NCBI RefSeq assembly: GCF_003612055.1
Contig: NZ_RAWB01000012.1
Span: forward strand, 1 to 44,255
Direction of reading: 5' to 3'
Length of the DNA: 44,255 nt
From: Corallococcus llansteffanensis
Lineage (GTDB): Bacteria > Myxococcota > Myxococcia > Myxococcales > Myxococcaceae
A program made the position numbers and the translations under genes. Positions within the stretch are counted from its first letter, which is position 1, and the number at the start of each line of letters is the position of its first letter. This document shows, one piece after another, positions 32,710-41,753 of the stretch. Below the pieces are notes generated by a model. It was not told where the DNA came from. It made no database searches and saw nothing but the letters and a program-made list of their open reading frames with translations.

Positions 32710-33663
32710 TCAAACCGACAACAGCCGGGCCGGACCGGCCGCCCGCCGAATCTCGCGTGTACGCCTCAAGGTCTGCAGTGCCGCGCTCAGCAACTGGGTG
32801 GGAGCCCCCACCGTGTCCGGGAAGCTCACCGCTCCCAGCTCCAGCGCCGTGCGCACCACGCGACCCTCCATCTGGAACCTCGCCGCTTCGAACCGGGCCT
32901 CCACCCGCGACAGCACCTCGGGCACCGACTCCGCGGGCGTCCCCGGCAGCAGCATGGCGAACTCACTGTCCCCCACCCGCGCCACCGCGTCCGCCTCGCG
33001 CACCGTCTGCCCCAGCACCACCGCGCTGTAGACGAGCAGCCGCTCCGCCATCGCCTTGCCGTGCTCCTTGCGCACCGCGTTCCACCCGCTCACCTCCGCC
33101 GCCACCACGGAGAAGCTGCCCCCGTAGCGCTCGGTGCGGCGGGCCTCCAGCCCGATGAGGGCCAGCAGGAAGGGCCGGTTGTAGAGCCCCGTCACCGGAT
33201 CATGGAGCGCCAGCGCCGTGCCGGCCTCCTCACCCGCCGCCGCGCGCTCCACGGCCTGCTTGAGCCTCATCTGCGCATGCAGCTTCATGGACAGCTCCGC
33301 GCCGTCCACCGTGCGCGCCACCACGTCCACGCACTGCCCCTTCTCCACGCAGAAGCGCCAGGCGTCCCGGTCGTGCGAATCCACCAGGTACATCATCGGC
33401 ACCGTGCCCCGGCTCACCTGCCGCAGCCGCCGCGCCGTCTGCACCGCGCCGTAGTCCGGCGGTTGCGCGGCGAGCAGCACCGCGTCCGGGCGGATCACCT
33501 CGAAGAGCGGCACCGCCGCGTCGAAGCGCGTCAGCGGCACCACGCGGAAGCCTGCCTCGCCCAGGAGCGCCCGGGTGCGCTCCAGGTCCTCCGCCCGCGG
33601 CTCCACCAGCAACACCGTAGGAGGCTGGCCCGACTTTCCTGTCCGCTTCCGCTTCAAGCTCAC
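32710..33663 (-). CDS. Receiver-GGDEF protein with both active sites degenerate
   Basis: A 317-residue regulator. Residues 15-135 fold like a response-regulator receiver, but the phosphoacceptor position is Ala65 (AVLLAAQPP instead of LLD). Residues ~150-310 are a GGDEF domain (HDPVTGLYNRPFLLALI start) whose signature is GDSEF at 231-235. The upstream metal-binding aspartates are also replaced (VVAAEVSGWNAV). It is therefore unlikely to be phosphorylated or to make cyclic di-GMP, and may act as a binding or scaffold protein. GTG 33663 has AGGAGG nine bases upstream. It is probably co-transcribed with the downstream sigma-54 regulator, as in the act operon of Myxococcus (comparison from memory). 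Confidence 0.85.
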   Translation of the reverse strand: MSLKRKRTGKSGQPPTVLLVEPRAEDLERTRALLGEAGFRVVPLTRFDAAVPLFEVIRPDAVLLAAQPPDYGAVQTARRLRQVSRGTVPMMYLVDSHDRDAWRFCVEKGQCVDVVARTVDGAELSMKLHAQMRLKQAVERAAAGEEAGTALALHDPVTGLYNRPFLLALIGLEARRTERYGGSFSVVAAEVSGWNAVRKEHGKAMAERLLVYSAVVLGQTVREADAVARVGDSEFAMLLPGTPAESVPEVLSRVEARFEAARFQMEGRVVRTALELGAVSFPDTVGAPTQLLSAALQTLRRTREIRRAAGPARLLSV

Positions 33664-33783
33664 CGCCGTGCCCTCCTTTCCAGCATTTTCTTCCCCACCG
33701 CTCCTCCCGACCGCCCAGATTTACAGCCCCGTTACTTCCGTGCCCTTCGTATCCCCCCGGAATTCTTGAAGAAGGGCACTTTG

Positions 33784-34062
33784 TTACCCATCCTGGCCCA
33801 CGGTTTTAGCAATGGGTGTGCCATTCATCACCCCACGCAGGCGGACCTCCAACTCGCCGGGATCCACGCGGTGCTTGAAGACGGGCACGCCCTCGATGAG
33901 GACGACCGGGATGTCGTAGCGCCAGGTCTCGAACAACTCAGGGCTCTGGCGGATGTCCGTGATGTAGAGCTCGAAGGGCAGTCGCGCCCGCACTTCCTCC
34001 ACCACGGCGAGCGCCTTCTCACAGAGGGAGCAACTGGGTTTCGAGTAGATATCAACACGCAT
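33784..34062 (-). CDS. Small glutaredoxin-like thioredoxin-fold protein
   Basis: A 92-residue single-domain protein with the redox motif C11-S-L-C14 in YSKPSCSLCEKA. The cis-proline follows in YDIPVVLIEGVPVFKHR near 50-52, typical of the glutaredoxin-related DUF836 group. It should perform thiol-disulfide exchange or bind a metal in the cytoplasm. Partners are unknown. The C-terminal ~12 residues are dispensable-looking. ATG 34062 starts just before the first strand. The gene is divergent from the PATAN-domain gene with only 21 bp between start codons, so each promoter must lie inside the other's coding sequence or the transcripts must overlap. Confidence 0.83.
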   Translation of the reverse strand: MRVDIYSKPSCSLCEKALAVVEEVRARLPFELYITDIRQSPELFETWRYDIPVVLIEGVPVFKHRVDPGELEVRLRGVMNGTPIAKTVGQDG

Positions 34063-34083
34063 GCGTTGCAGGATGGGCGCTCG

Positions 34084-35274
34084 ATGCGCGGCGTGTCTGG
34101 TGATTTTTCGACGATGCCCCTCAAGGACCTGGTCGTCCACCTCGGGAATCGCCGGGCCACCGGCACCCTGAACGTGGAGCGGGGAGACGTGCGCAAGCAA
34201 TTGCTCCTGCGCGACGGGCACGTCATCACCGCCAGCTCCAACCAGCCGCGCGAGTACTTCGGTCAGTTCCTCATCAACATGGGGCACCTGACAGAGGACC
34301 AGCTGGACCGGGCGTTCGCCACCCAGGCGGAGACGCACATCCTCCTGGGGAAGATCCTCATCATGACGGGGTCGGTGACGGAGGCCACCGTGCGCACCAC
34401 GCTCTCCCACAAGTTCCGGGAGATGTTGCTGGACGCCTTCACCTGGGAGGAAGGCGGCTTCGACTTCCGCGCCACGGACGACGCCCCGGAGCTGGAGGGC
34501 CTGGACGTCAGCGTGGATCTGCTGGACGTGCACCGCGAGGGCGAGTTCCGCGAGACGGCGTGGCAGGCCATCCGCGCGGTGTTCCCCTCCGGCGGGGTGC
34601 GGCTGGAGATCAACGAGCGCAAGCTGACGGGCCTCAAGGCGGGCAGCATGGACGACCGCATCGTCCAGCTCGCGCGCGAGGGGCACAGCATCGACGGCAT
34701 CGCGCTGGCGCTGCACGCCACCGACTTCTTCCTCTACCAGCGCCTCTACGCGCTCTACCGGCAGGACGCGGTGAAGGTGTCGGACGAGGCCCCCCTGCCC
34801 GCGCCGGAGCGCGGTGCGCCCACCGTGGTGGTGGTGGAAGAGGACGACGACGACGAGGCCGGGGGTGTCATCGGCTCCGAGTCCTCGTCGGACGAGGTGC
34901 TCCAGGCCGCCCAGCTCTTCCTCGACGCGGGCAACCTGCGCGACGGCGAGGCGCTGGCCCGCCGGGCGCATGAGATTGCCCCGTCCGAGCACACCCAGAA
35001 GCTGCTGCGCGACGCGGAGGCCCGGCTGCTGTCGGAGCTGCGCAAGGCGCTGATGGAGCCCTCGAGGGTGCCGGCGCTGCTGGTGTCGGCGCCGCACCTG
35101 AAGACGCTGCCCCTGACGTCCCCGGAGCGCTACCTGCTGTCGCGCATCGACGGGAAGCGGGACGTGGCGGCCATCGTGCACGTCTCGCCGCTGCAGGAGC
35201 TGGAAGCGCTGAAGTTCTTCCAGGGCTTCGTGGACACGGGGCTCGTGAAGCTCACCTCGCGTCCCCTGTCCTGA
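34084..35274 (+). CDS. PATAN (DUF4388) domain protein
   Basis: A 396-residue protein. Residues ~1-110 match the DUF4388/PATAN domain (PLKDLVVHLGNRRATGTLNV, then LLRDGHVITASSNQPREYFG), a module common in myxobacterial and other deltaproteobacterial regulators. Further helical segments follow, with an acidic stretch EEDDDDEAGG near 252-261 and a TPR-like part (LQAAQLFLDAGNLRDGEALA). The end resembles a wHTH-like helical domain (LLSRIDGKRDVAAIVHVS). No enzymatic motif is present, so it is probably an adaptor in signalling or surface motility. ATG 34084 is chosen as the first methionine before the domain. ATG 34114 is an alternative. Confidence 0.82.
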   Translation: MRGVSGDFSTMPLKDLVVHLGNRRATGTLNVERGDVRKQLLLRDGHVITASSNQPREYFGQFLINMGHLTEDQLDRAFATQAETHILLGKILIMTGSVTEATVRTTLSHKFREMLLDAFTWEEGGFDFRATDDAPELEGLDVSVDLLDVHREGEFRETAWQAIRAVFPSGGVRLEINERKLTGLKAGSMDDRIVQLAREGHSIDGIALALHATDFFLYQRLYALYRQDAVKVSDEAPLPAPERGAPTVVVVEEDDDDEAGGVIGSESSSDEVLQAAQLFLDAGNLRDGEALARRAHEIAPSEHTQKLLRDAEARLLSELRKALMEPSRVPALLVSAPHLKTLPLTSPERYLLSRIDGKRDVAAIVHVSPLQELEALKFFQGFVDTGLVKLTSRPLS

Positions 35275-35304
35275 GCGTCCTGAGAGCCGCTTCCGCCCGG
35301 AGCC

Positions 35305-36768
35305 TCAGTGCTTGCCGGCGGCGCCGGCCGGGGCCGTCACTTCCACGGGCGCGGGGATGCGCTCCAGGGCCAGGCGCAGGGCCTCGCGGCCCAGGTAGGA
35401 GCCGCGGATGCGCCACTTGGGCTCGTTGACGATGAGCGCGGCCACGGCGACGCGCGGGTTGTCCTTGGGCGCGAAGCCCACGAACCACGAGTAGTCGCGG
35501 AAGGGCTCGCGGTCCGCGAGCGTGCCCGTCTTGCCCACGGCGTCCTGCACCTGGAAGCCGCGCTCGCGGAAGACGTGGCGCGCGGTGCCGTGGGTGACGG
35601 TCTCCTCCAGCATGCGCGTGAGGGCGTGCGCGGTGGTGGGGGTGAGCACGGGCTCCGGCTCCGGCAGCGGCATGAAGGACTCGGGCTCCACCAGCACCGG
35701 ATCCACCCAGCGGCCCTCGTTGGCGGCCACCGCGGCCAGGAGCGCGCCGTGCAGCGGCGACAGGTACACGTCCCCGAAGCCCGCGCCGGTGTTGGCCAGC
35801 GCGAAGCCGTCCTCCGGGATGTACGCCAGCGACACGTCCAGGGGCTGGGCGAAGGGGATCTCACGGTTGAAGCGCATGCGCGCCGCCATCCGCTTGAGGG
35901 TGTCTGCGCTCAGGTGCTTGTTCGTCATCTTCGCGAAGATGACGTTGGCGCTCTTGCCCATGGCCAGCGCGAGCGAATAGCAGGCGCCGTCGCGGTCGCT
36001 GTCCTCCAGCTGCCGCTCCGACAGGCTGCGCTTGCCGCCGTGGAAGCACGCCTCCGTGTCGGGGGACACGCCGGCCTCCAGGAGCGCGCTGCCGGTGACG
36101 ATCTTGAAGATGCTCGCGGCGGGGAACACCGCGCGCACGGGCAGCCCGCGCAGCTCCGGCTTCGCCTCGGAATGCTCCGCCATCGCGAGGACGCGGCCCG
36201 TGGAGGGCTCCAGCACCACCGCGGCGCCGTAGGGCACCTGGTAGTTCTGCATGATCTTCGTGAGCGACGCCTGGAGGCCCGGGTCGATGGTGAGCACCTG
36301 ATCCGGCGCGCTCTTGCCGCCCTTCACCACCAGCTTGCCGCCCTCCAGCTTCGCGCGCGCCACCAGGTCCTGCGCGCGGGGCAGGCCCTGCAGCTTGCCG
36401 AACGGCGGCGCCTTCTCCCGCGACGGCACCGGCTGCGGCGGCACCATGCCGGGCTCGAACGTGAGGTCTCCCTTCGCCGTGAGCGCCTCCGCCAGCGCGC
36501 GAGCATCCACGGGGCGTGCCTCCTCCGGCGGGGGCGCGGGGGCGGCCTCGGCCTCCACCCGCTCCACCAGTGCCCGGGCCCCCACGGGGCCCGCGTCGGT
36601 GCCCACCGCCTCCACGGCCGTCGCCAGCGTCTGGGCGTCCGCGTCGGAAAGCGCGGCGGGAGTCGTCACCGACGGAGCAGAGCCCGCGTCGGGGCTCGGC
36701 GCCGACGCGCCCAGCAACATCGTGAGAGGGAGCAGCGGCAGGGCGGCGAGGAAGCGGCGAATCGTCAT
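35305..36768 (-). CDS. Penicillin-binding D,D-transpeptidase
   Basis: A 487-residue exported transpeptidase. A signal peptide or anchor (FLAALPLLPLTMLLGASA) starts the protein, and a low-complexity Ala/Glu/Pro region extends to about residue 110. The transpeptidase domain (~135-475) carries all three active-site motifs: S219-I-F-K222, S273-A-N275 and K413-T-G. It lacks the N-terminal dimerisation domain of class B PBPs, so it resembles the short PbpA/PenA-like or peptidoglycan-remodelling group. ATG 36768 has AAGGAG about eleven bases upstream. It cross-links peptidoglycan in the periplasm (family knowledge). It converges with the PATAN gene and is divergent from the ABC permease. Confidence 0.88.
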   Translation of the reverse strand: MTIRRFLAALPLLPLTMLLGASAPSPDAGSAPSVTTPAALSDADAQTLATAVEAVGTDAGPVGARALVERVEAEAAPAPPPEEARPVDARALAEALTAKGDLTFEPGMVPPQPVPSREKAPPFGKLQGLPRAQDLVARAKLEGGKLVVKGGKSAPDQVLTIDPGLQASLTKIMQNYQVPYGAAVVLEPSTGRVLAMAEHSEAKPELRGLPVRAVFPAASIFKIVTGSALLEAGVSPDTEACFHGGKRSLSERQLEDSDRDGACYSLALAMGKSANVIFAKMTNKHLSADTLKRMAARMRFNREIPFAQPLDVSLAYIPEDGFALANTGAGFGDVYLSPLHGALLAAVAANEGRWVDPVLVEPESFMPLPEPEPVLTPTTAHALTRMLEETVTHGTARHVFRERGFQVQDAVGKTGTLADREPFRDYSWFVGFAPKDNPRVAVAALIVNEPKWRIRGSYLGREALRLALERIPAPVEVTAPAGAAGKH

Positions 36769-36936
36769 GCTACGGGGCTCTCCTTGGGGGGGCAGGGAGC
36801 AAGCCGTCGAATCCTAGTCGCTGAGGGCTCGCTGTCCACGGCCTGCTCCCTCGACTGCTCGCTATGTCGGGGAGAAACCTGGGAAGGGGCCTGGAGGTCC
36901 AGTAGGGTCCTGTGCACCTTGGACGGACCTAAAGAG

Positions 36937-37806
36937 ATGGTGGTGATCTGGGCGGCGGAGCTGCGCAGGGCCGTGCGCAGCGGGCGCGCGCTCGTGCTGC
37001 TCGGCCTCTACAGCATGTTCTCCGCGCTGGTGCTGCTCGTGGTGGGCTTCGTGACCCGCGAGCTGCAGGGCCAGGTGAACGTCAAGCTGCAGGAGGTCGG
37101 CGCCGACGCGGAGGCCACCGCGCGCGCAGCGGACGAGTTGCACCGCGGGGTGCTGGGCTTCCTCACCAGCAACGACACCGCGATGATGGAGGCCCTGGCG
37201 CAGGTGCCCATCGTGGTGCTCGTCGTCTTCAAGATCTCCCTCTTCTTCCTGCCGGCCTACATCGCGCTGATGGGCTTCGACCAGGTGAGCGGCGAGGTGG
37301 GCCCGCGCTCCATCCGCTACCTCACCGTGCGGGCGCGCCGCTCGTCGGTGCTGATGGGCAAGTTCCTCTCCCAGGCCACGCTGCTGCTGGCGCTGGTGCT
37401 GGTCATCGACCTGGCCATCTTCATCTACGCGCGCATCCTCAACCCCGACTTCGGCTTCGGGGTGCTGGTGCTCAACCTGCTGAAGTTCTGGATTGCCACG
37501 ATCGTCTTCTCGGTCTCGTACGTGGCCCTCACCACCCTGTGCTCCAGCCTCTTCCGCAGCCCGGCCGTGAGCCTCGTCTTCAACTTCATCCTGCTGTTCG
37601 TCTTCTGGCTGATGGACTCCGTGGCGCGCGCCTCGAGCGACACCAACCCCTTGCGCTTCCTGCGCTACCTGTCCCCGTCCAACTACTCGGGCAACCTGCT
37701 GCACCCGAGGCTCGCCGAGTTCGCCGCGAGCGGAGCGGCCTATGCCGCCTTCGCGGCCATCTTCCTGGTGGGCGCCTACGGCGTCCTGCGCACGAGGGAC
37801 CTGTGA
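36937..37806 (+). CDS. ABC transporter permease (ABC-2-like)
   Basis: A 289-residue membrane protein with about six hydrophobic helices: ~22-44, ~95-118, ~148-170, ~180-205, ~212-235 and ~262-285. A large extracytoplasmic loop lies between helices one and two. The cytoplasmic segment after helix 2 contains DQVSGEVGPRSIRYLTVRAR, resembling ABC-2/NatB-type permeases. Start choice is uncertain. ATG 36937 fits the first helix, but only a weak AAAGAG lies beside it, and in-frame GTG 36940 or TTG 36919 are possible. The stop overlaps the ATPase start by 4 bp, so the two form one transporter. Substrate unknown. Confidence 0.85.
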   Translation: MVVIWAAELRRAVRSGRALVLLGLYSMFSALVLLVVGFVTRELQGQVNVKLQEVGADAEATARAADELHRGVLGFLTSNDTAMMEALAQVPIVVLVVFKISLFFLPAYIALMGFDQVSGEVGPRSIRYLTVRARRSSVLMGKFLSQATLLLALVLVIDLAIFIYARILNPDFGFGVLVLNLLKFWIATIVFSVSYVALTTLCSSLFRSPAVSLVFNFILLFVFWLMDSVARASSDTNPLRFLRYLSPSNYSGNLLHPRLAEFAASGAAYAAFAAIFLVGAYGVLRTRDL

Positions 37807-38714
37807 GCGAGCTGGCCATCGAACTGACCCGCGTCTCCAAGCACTTCGGCCCCAAGGTCGCCGTCAACGCGGTGAGCCTCCAGGTGCGACAGGGCGACGT
37901 GTTCGGCCTCATCGGCCCCAACGGCGCCGGCAAGACGACCACCTTCTCCATGATGTGCGGCTACCTCTACCCGACCGAGGGCTCGCTCCAGGTGATGGGC
38001 GTGTCGCCCACCACGCCCGGCGCCCTCAAGGGCCGCGTGGGCGCGCTGCCCCAGGACGCGGTGCTGCCGCCGGGCTGGGAGGTGGGCGCGCTGCTCACGT
38101 ACTGGGCCCGCCTGTCCGCCCTGCCCCAGCCCGAACACGAGGCGCGCGGCGCCCTGGAGAAGGTAGGGCTGATGGAGGCCTGGAAGGTCCAGACGCAGGC
38201 GCTCAGCCACGGCATGGCCAAGCGGGCCGCCATGGCCCAGGCGCTCATGGGCCGCCCGCCCCTCGTGCTCCTGGACGAGCCCACCGCGGGGCTCGACCCG
38301 CGCATCGCCGCGCAGGTGCGTCAGCTCATCAAGGACATGAAGGGCACGCAGACCGTCGTCGTCTCCAGCCACAACCTCCAGGAGCTGGAGGAGCTGTGCG
38401 ACGCGGCCGCCATCCTCGACAAGGGCTCGCTCGCGCAGGCCGGCACCATGGCCGAGCTCACCGGTCAGGGCGCCGAGTTCCGCGTCCAGATCGCCCGGGG
38501 CGACGTCATCATCCCGGAGATCAACGCCCTGCCCGGCGTCACCGACGCGCGCATGGAAGGCCCGGACGTGCTGCGCGTGCGCTTCGACGGTCAGGCCCAG
38601 AAGGCCGAAGAGGTCATCAGCCGCACCGTCGGCCACCTCCTCCAGCACCAGGTGCTGATCCTCGGCGTCAGCCGGGGCCGCCGCCTGGAGGACCGCGTCC
38701 TGCAGCTGCTGTAG
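37803..38714 (+). CDS. ABC transporter ATP-binding protein
   Basis: A 303-residue ATPase. Walker A is GPNGAGKTT at 38-46. The Walker B region is LVLLDEPTAGLDP, with a switch histidine in VSSHNLQE. The signature motif reads LSHGMAKR rather than LSGGQ, a known variant among ABC-2-type importers and exporters. Residues ~220-303 form the usual C-terminal extension. GTG 37803 overlaps the permease stop as GTGA. The cognate permease is the preceding gene. Substrate unknown, with drug, lipid or Na+ export most likely from the family. Confidence 0.93.
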   Translation: MSELAIELTRVSKHFGPKVAVNAVSLQVRQGDVFGLIGPNGAGKTTTFSMMCGYLYPTEGSLQVMGVSPTTPGALKGRVGALPQDAVLPPGWEVGALLTYWARLSALPQPEHEARGALEKVGLMEAWKVQTQALSHGMAKRAAMAQALMGRPPLVLLDEPTAGLDPRIAAQVRQLIKDMKGTQTVVVSSHNLQELEELCDAAAILDKGSLAQAGTMAELTGQGAEFRVQIARGDVIIPEINALPGVTDARMEGPDVLRVRFDGQAQKAEEVISRTVGHLLQHQVLILGVSRGRRLEDRVLQLL

Positions 38715-38751
38715 GCCTCTGGCCTTTCAGGGCTTGTAGGCCTCTGGCCTA
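38711..38751. terminator. Duplicated hairpin element between convergent genes
   Basis: The 15-bp element GTAGGCCTCTGGCCT occurs at 38711-38725, overlapping the ATPase stop codon, and again at 38736-38750. Each copy is a short stem-loop (AGGCC-TCT-GGCCT), and the second extends to TAGGCC/GGCCTA. It lies between the ATPase stop and the convergent TusA-like stop, so a role in transcription termination is likely. It looks like a local duplication. Confidence 0.55.
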
Positions 38752-38758
38752 CGAGCGC

Positions 38759-38989
38759 TTACCCCGCCTTGCGCACCCAGCCCACGTAGTGGGCGCCCTG
38801 GCGCTCCAGGCGCACGAGCACGTTCCCGGTGGCCTCGCACCACGCGGGCAGGTCCGCCTCCAGCCCGCGGTCGGTGGACACCAGCTCCACCAGCGTCCCG
38901 GGCGCCAGCCGCCGCATCGCCTTGGCGATCTCCAGGATGGGCACCGGGCACAGCGCCCCGGACGTATCCACTCGCACACCGGCTTCCAT
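38759..38989 (-). CDS. TusA-family sulfurtransferase-like protein
   Basis: A 76-residue protein of the TusA/SirA fold (two-layer alpha/beta). The conserved motif C14-P-V-P-I-L-E-I-A-K is complete, so the persulfide-carrying cysteine is present. Family members relay sulfur for tRNA thiolation, molybdenum cofactor or other sulfur metabolism, and many stand-alone copies have unknown partners. ATG 38989 has AGGA about ten bases upstream. An in-frame ATG at 39007 would add six residues. It is divergent from the triple DsbA-like gene, and the shared thiol theme may be coincidental. Confidence 0.85.
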   Translation of the reverse strand: MEAGVRVDTSGALCPVPILEIAKAMRRLAPGTLVELVSTDRGLEADLPAWCEATGNVLVRLERQGAHYVGWVRKAG

Positions 38990-39199
38990 GGCCTCGCATC
39001 CTGACATGCGCGCCGGACGACCGTGGACACGCCTTGAGAGGGAATTTCGATCCACACCGCGTCGTTGTCCGCCCCTTCGGGGCCTCTGGATGCGGCGGAC
39101 GCAGGCTGTCGTAGCGGCTTGCGTGTCTGGAAATCCCTCTGTTAAGTACCCCGCCCTTTCCCTACCCAGACACCCGCTTGGGCCCCCGGAGTCGGACCT

Positions 39200-41176
<1,977 letters not shown>

Positions 41177-41211
41177 TCCGCCCCCGCTCCACCGTCGTCT
41201 GAAAGCACCGA

Positions 41212-41246
41212 GGCCGTCGGCTCCCTCAGCGGGAACCGACGGCCTT
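41212..41246. terminator. Strong bidirectional terminator-like hairpin
   Basis: AGGCCGTCGG at 41212-41221 pairs perfectly with CCGACGGCCT at 41237-41246. The loop contains a further TCCC/GGGA pairing. TTCGTGTTT follows on the + strand. It lies between the convergent DsbA-like and RidA genes, 36 bp after the first stop. Confidence 0.75.
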
Positions 41247-41285
41247 CGTGTTTCCAGGGGCCTTGCGTCCCCGACGTCGGGAACC

Positions 41286-41672
41286 TCAGGAGACGGCGAT
41301 GGCGTCGATCTCCACCTTGGAGCCGCGCGGCAGCGCGGACACCTGCACGGTGGCGCGGGCCGGCGGGGCCCCGGTGAAGGAGCGGCCGTAGACTTCGTTC
41401 ACCTTGGCGAAGTCACCCAGGTCGGTGAGGAAGATGGTGCAGCGCACGACGTGGGAGAAGTCCAGGCCGCTCGCGGCGAGCACGGCCTTGAGGTTCTCCA
41501 TCACGCGCTCGGCCTGCGCGACGACGTCACCGGGGACGATCTCCATCGTCTTGGGATCCAGCGGAATCTGGCCGGACAGGAACGTCAGCTTCCCGGCGTC
41601 CACCTGCACCGCCTGGGAGTAAGGGCCAATGGCCTTGGGGGCGTCGTCGGAGTGGATTGCCTTGCGCGCCAT
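41286..41672 (-). CDS. ridA: RidA family protein (enamine/imine deaminase)
   Basis: A 128-residue homotrimeric enzyme that hydrolyses reactive 2-aminoacrylate and related enamines/imines formed by PLP enzymes such as threonine dehydratase. Family features include AIGPYSQAV near 14-22, LSGQIPLDP, and the catalytic region GAPPARATVQV with Arg106. Glu121 in KVEIDAIAV forms part of the active site. Length is standard. ATG 41672 has GAGGTG eight bases upstream. It lies 81 bp downstream of the rel gene on the same strand and may share its transcript. Confidence 0.93.
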   Translation of the reverse strand: MARKAIHSDDAPKAIGPYSQAVQVDAGKLTFLSGQIPLDPKTMEIVPGDVVAQAERVMENLKAVLAASGLDFSHVVRCTIFLTDLGDFAKVNEVYGRSFTGAPPARATVQVSALPRGSKVEIDAIAVS

Positions 41673-41753
41673 GCAGCACACCTCGGGTGAGGCGGCCCTG
41701 GGGGCACCAGGGGCCGCGGGTCCGCCGCGCGCTGTAGCACATCCGGCCTGAAG

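Noticed and set aside
39071-39083. Short GCCCC-TTC-GGGGC hairpin upstream of the DsbA-like gene
   Set aside because: Only five base pairs, in a divergent promoter region where a terminator is not expected. Such stems arise often by chance at this GC content.
39119-39147. TTGCGT and TTAAGT hexamers 17 bp apart upstream of the DsbA-like gene
   Set aside because: Spacing is ideal, but each hexamer matches only three of six consensus bases, too weak to call a promoter.
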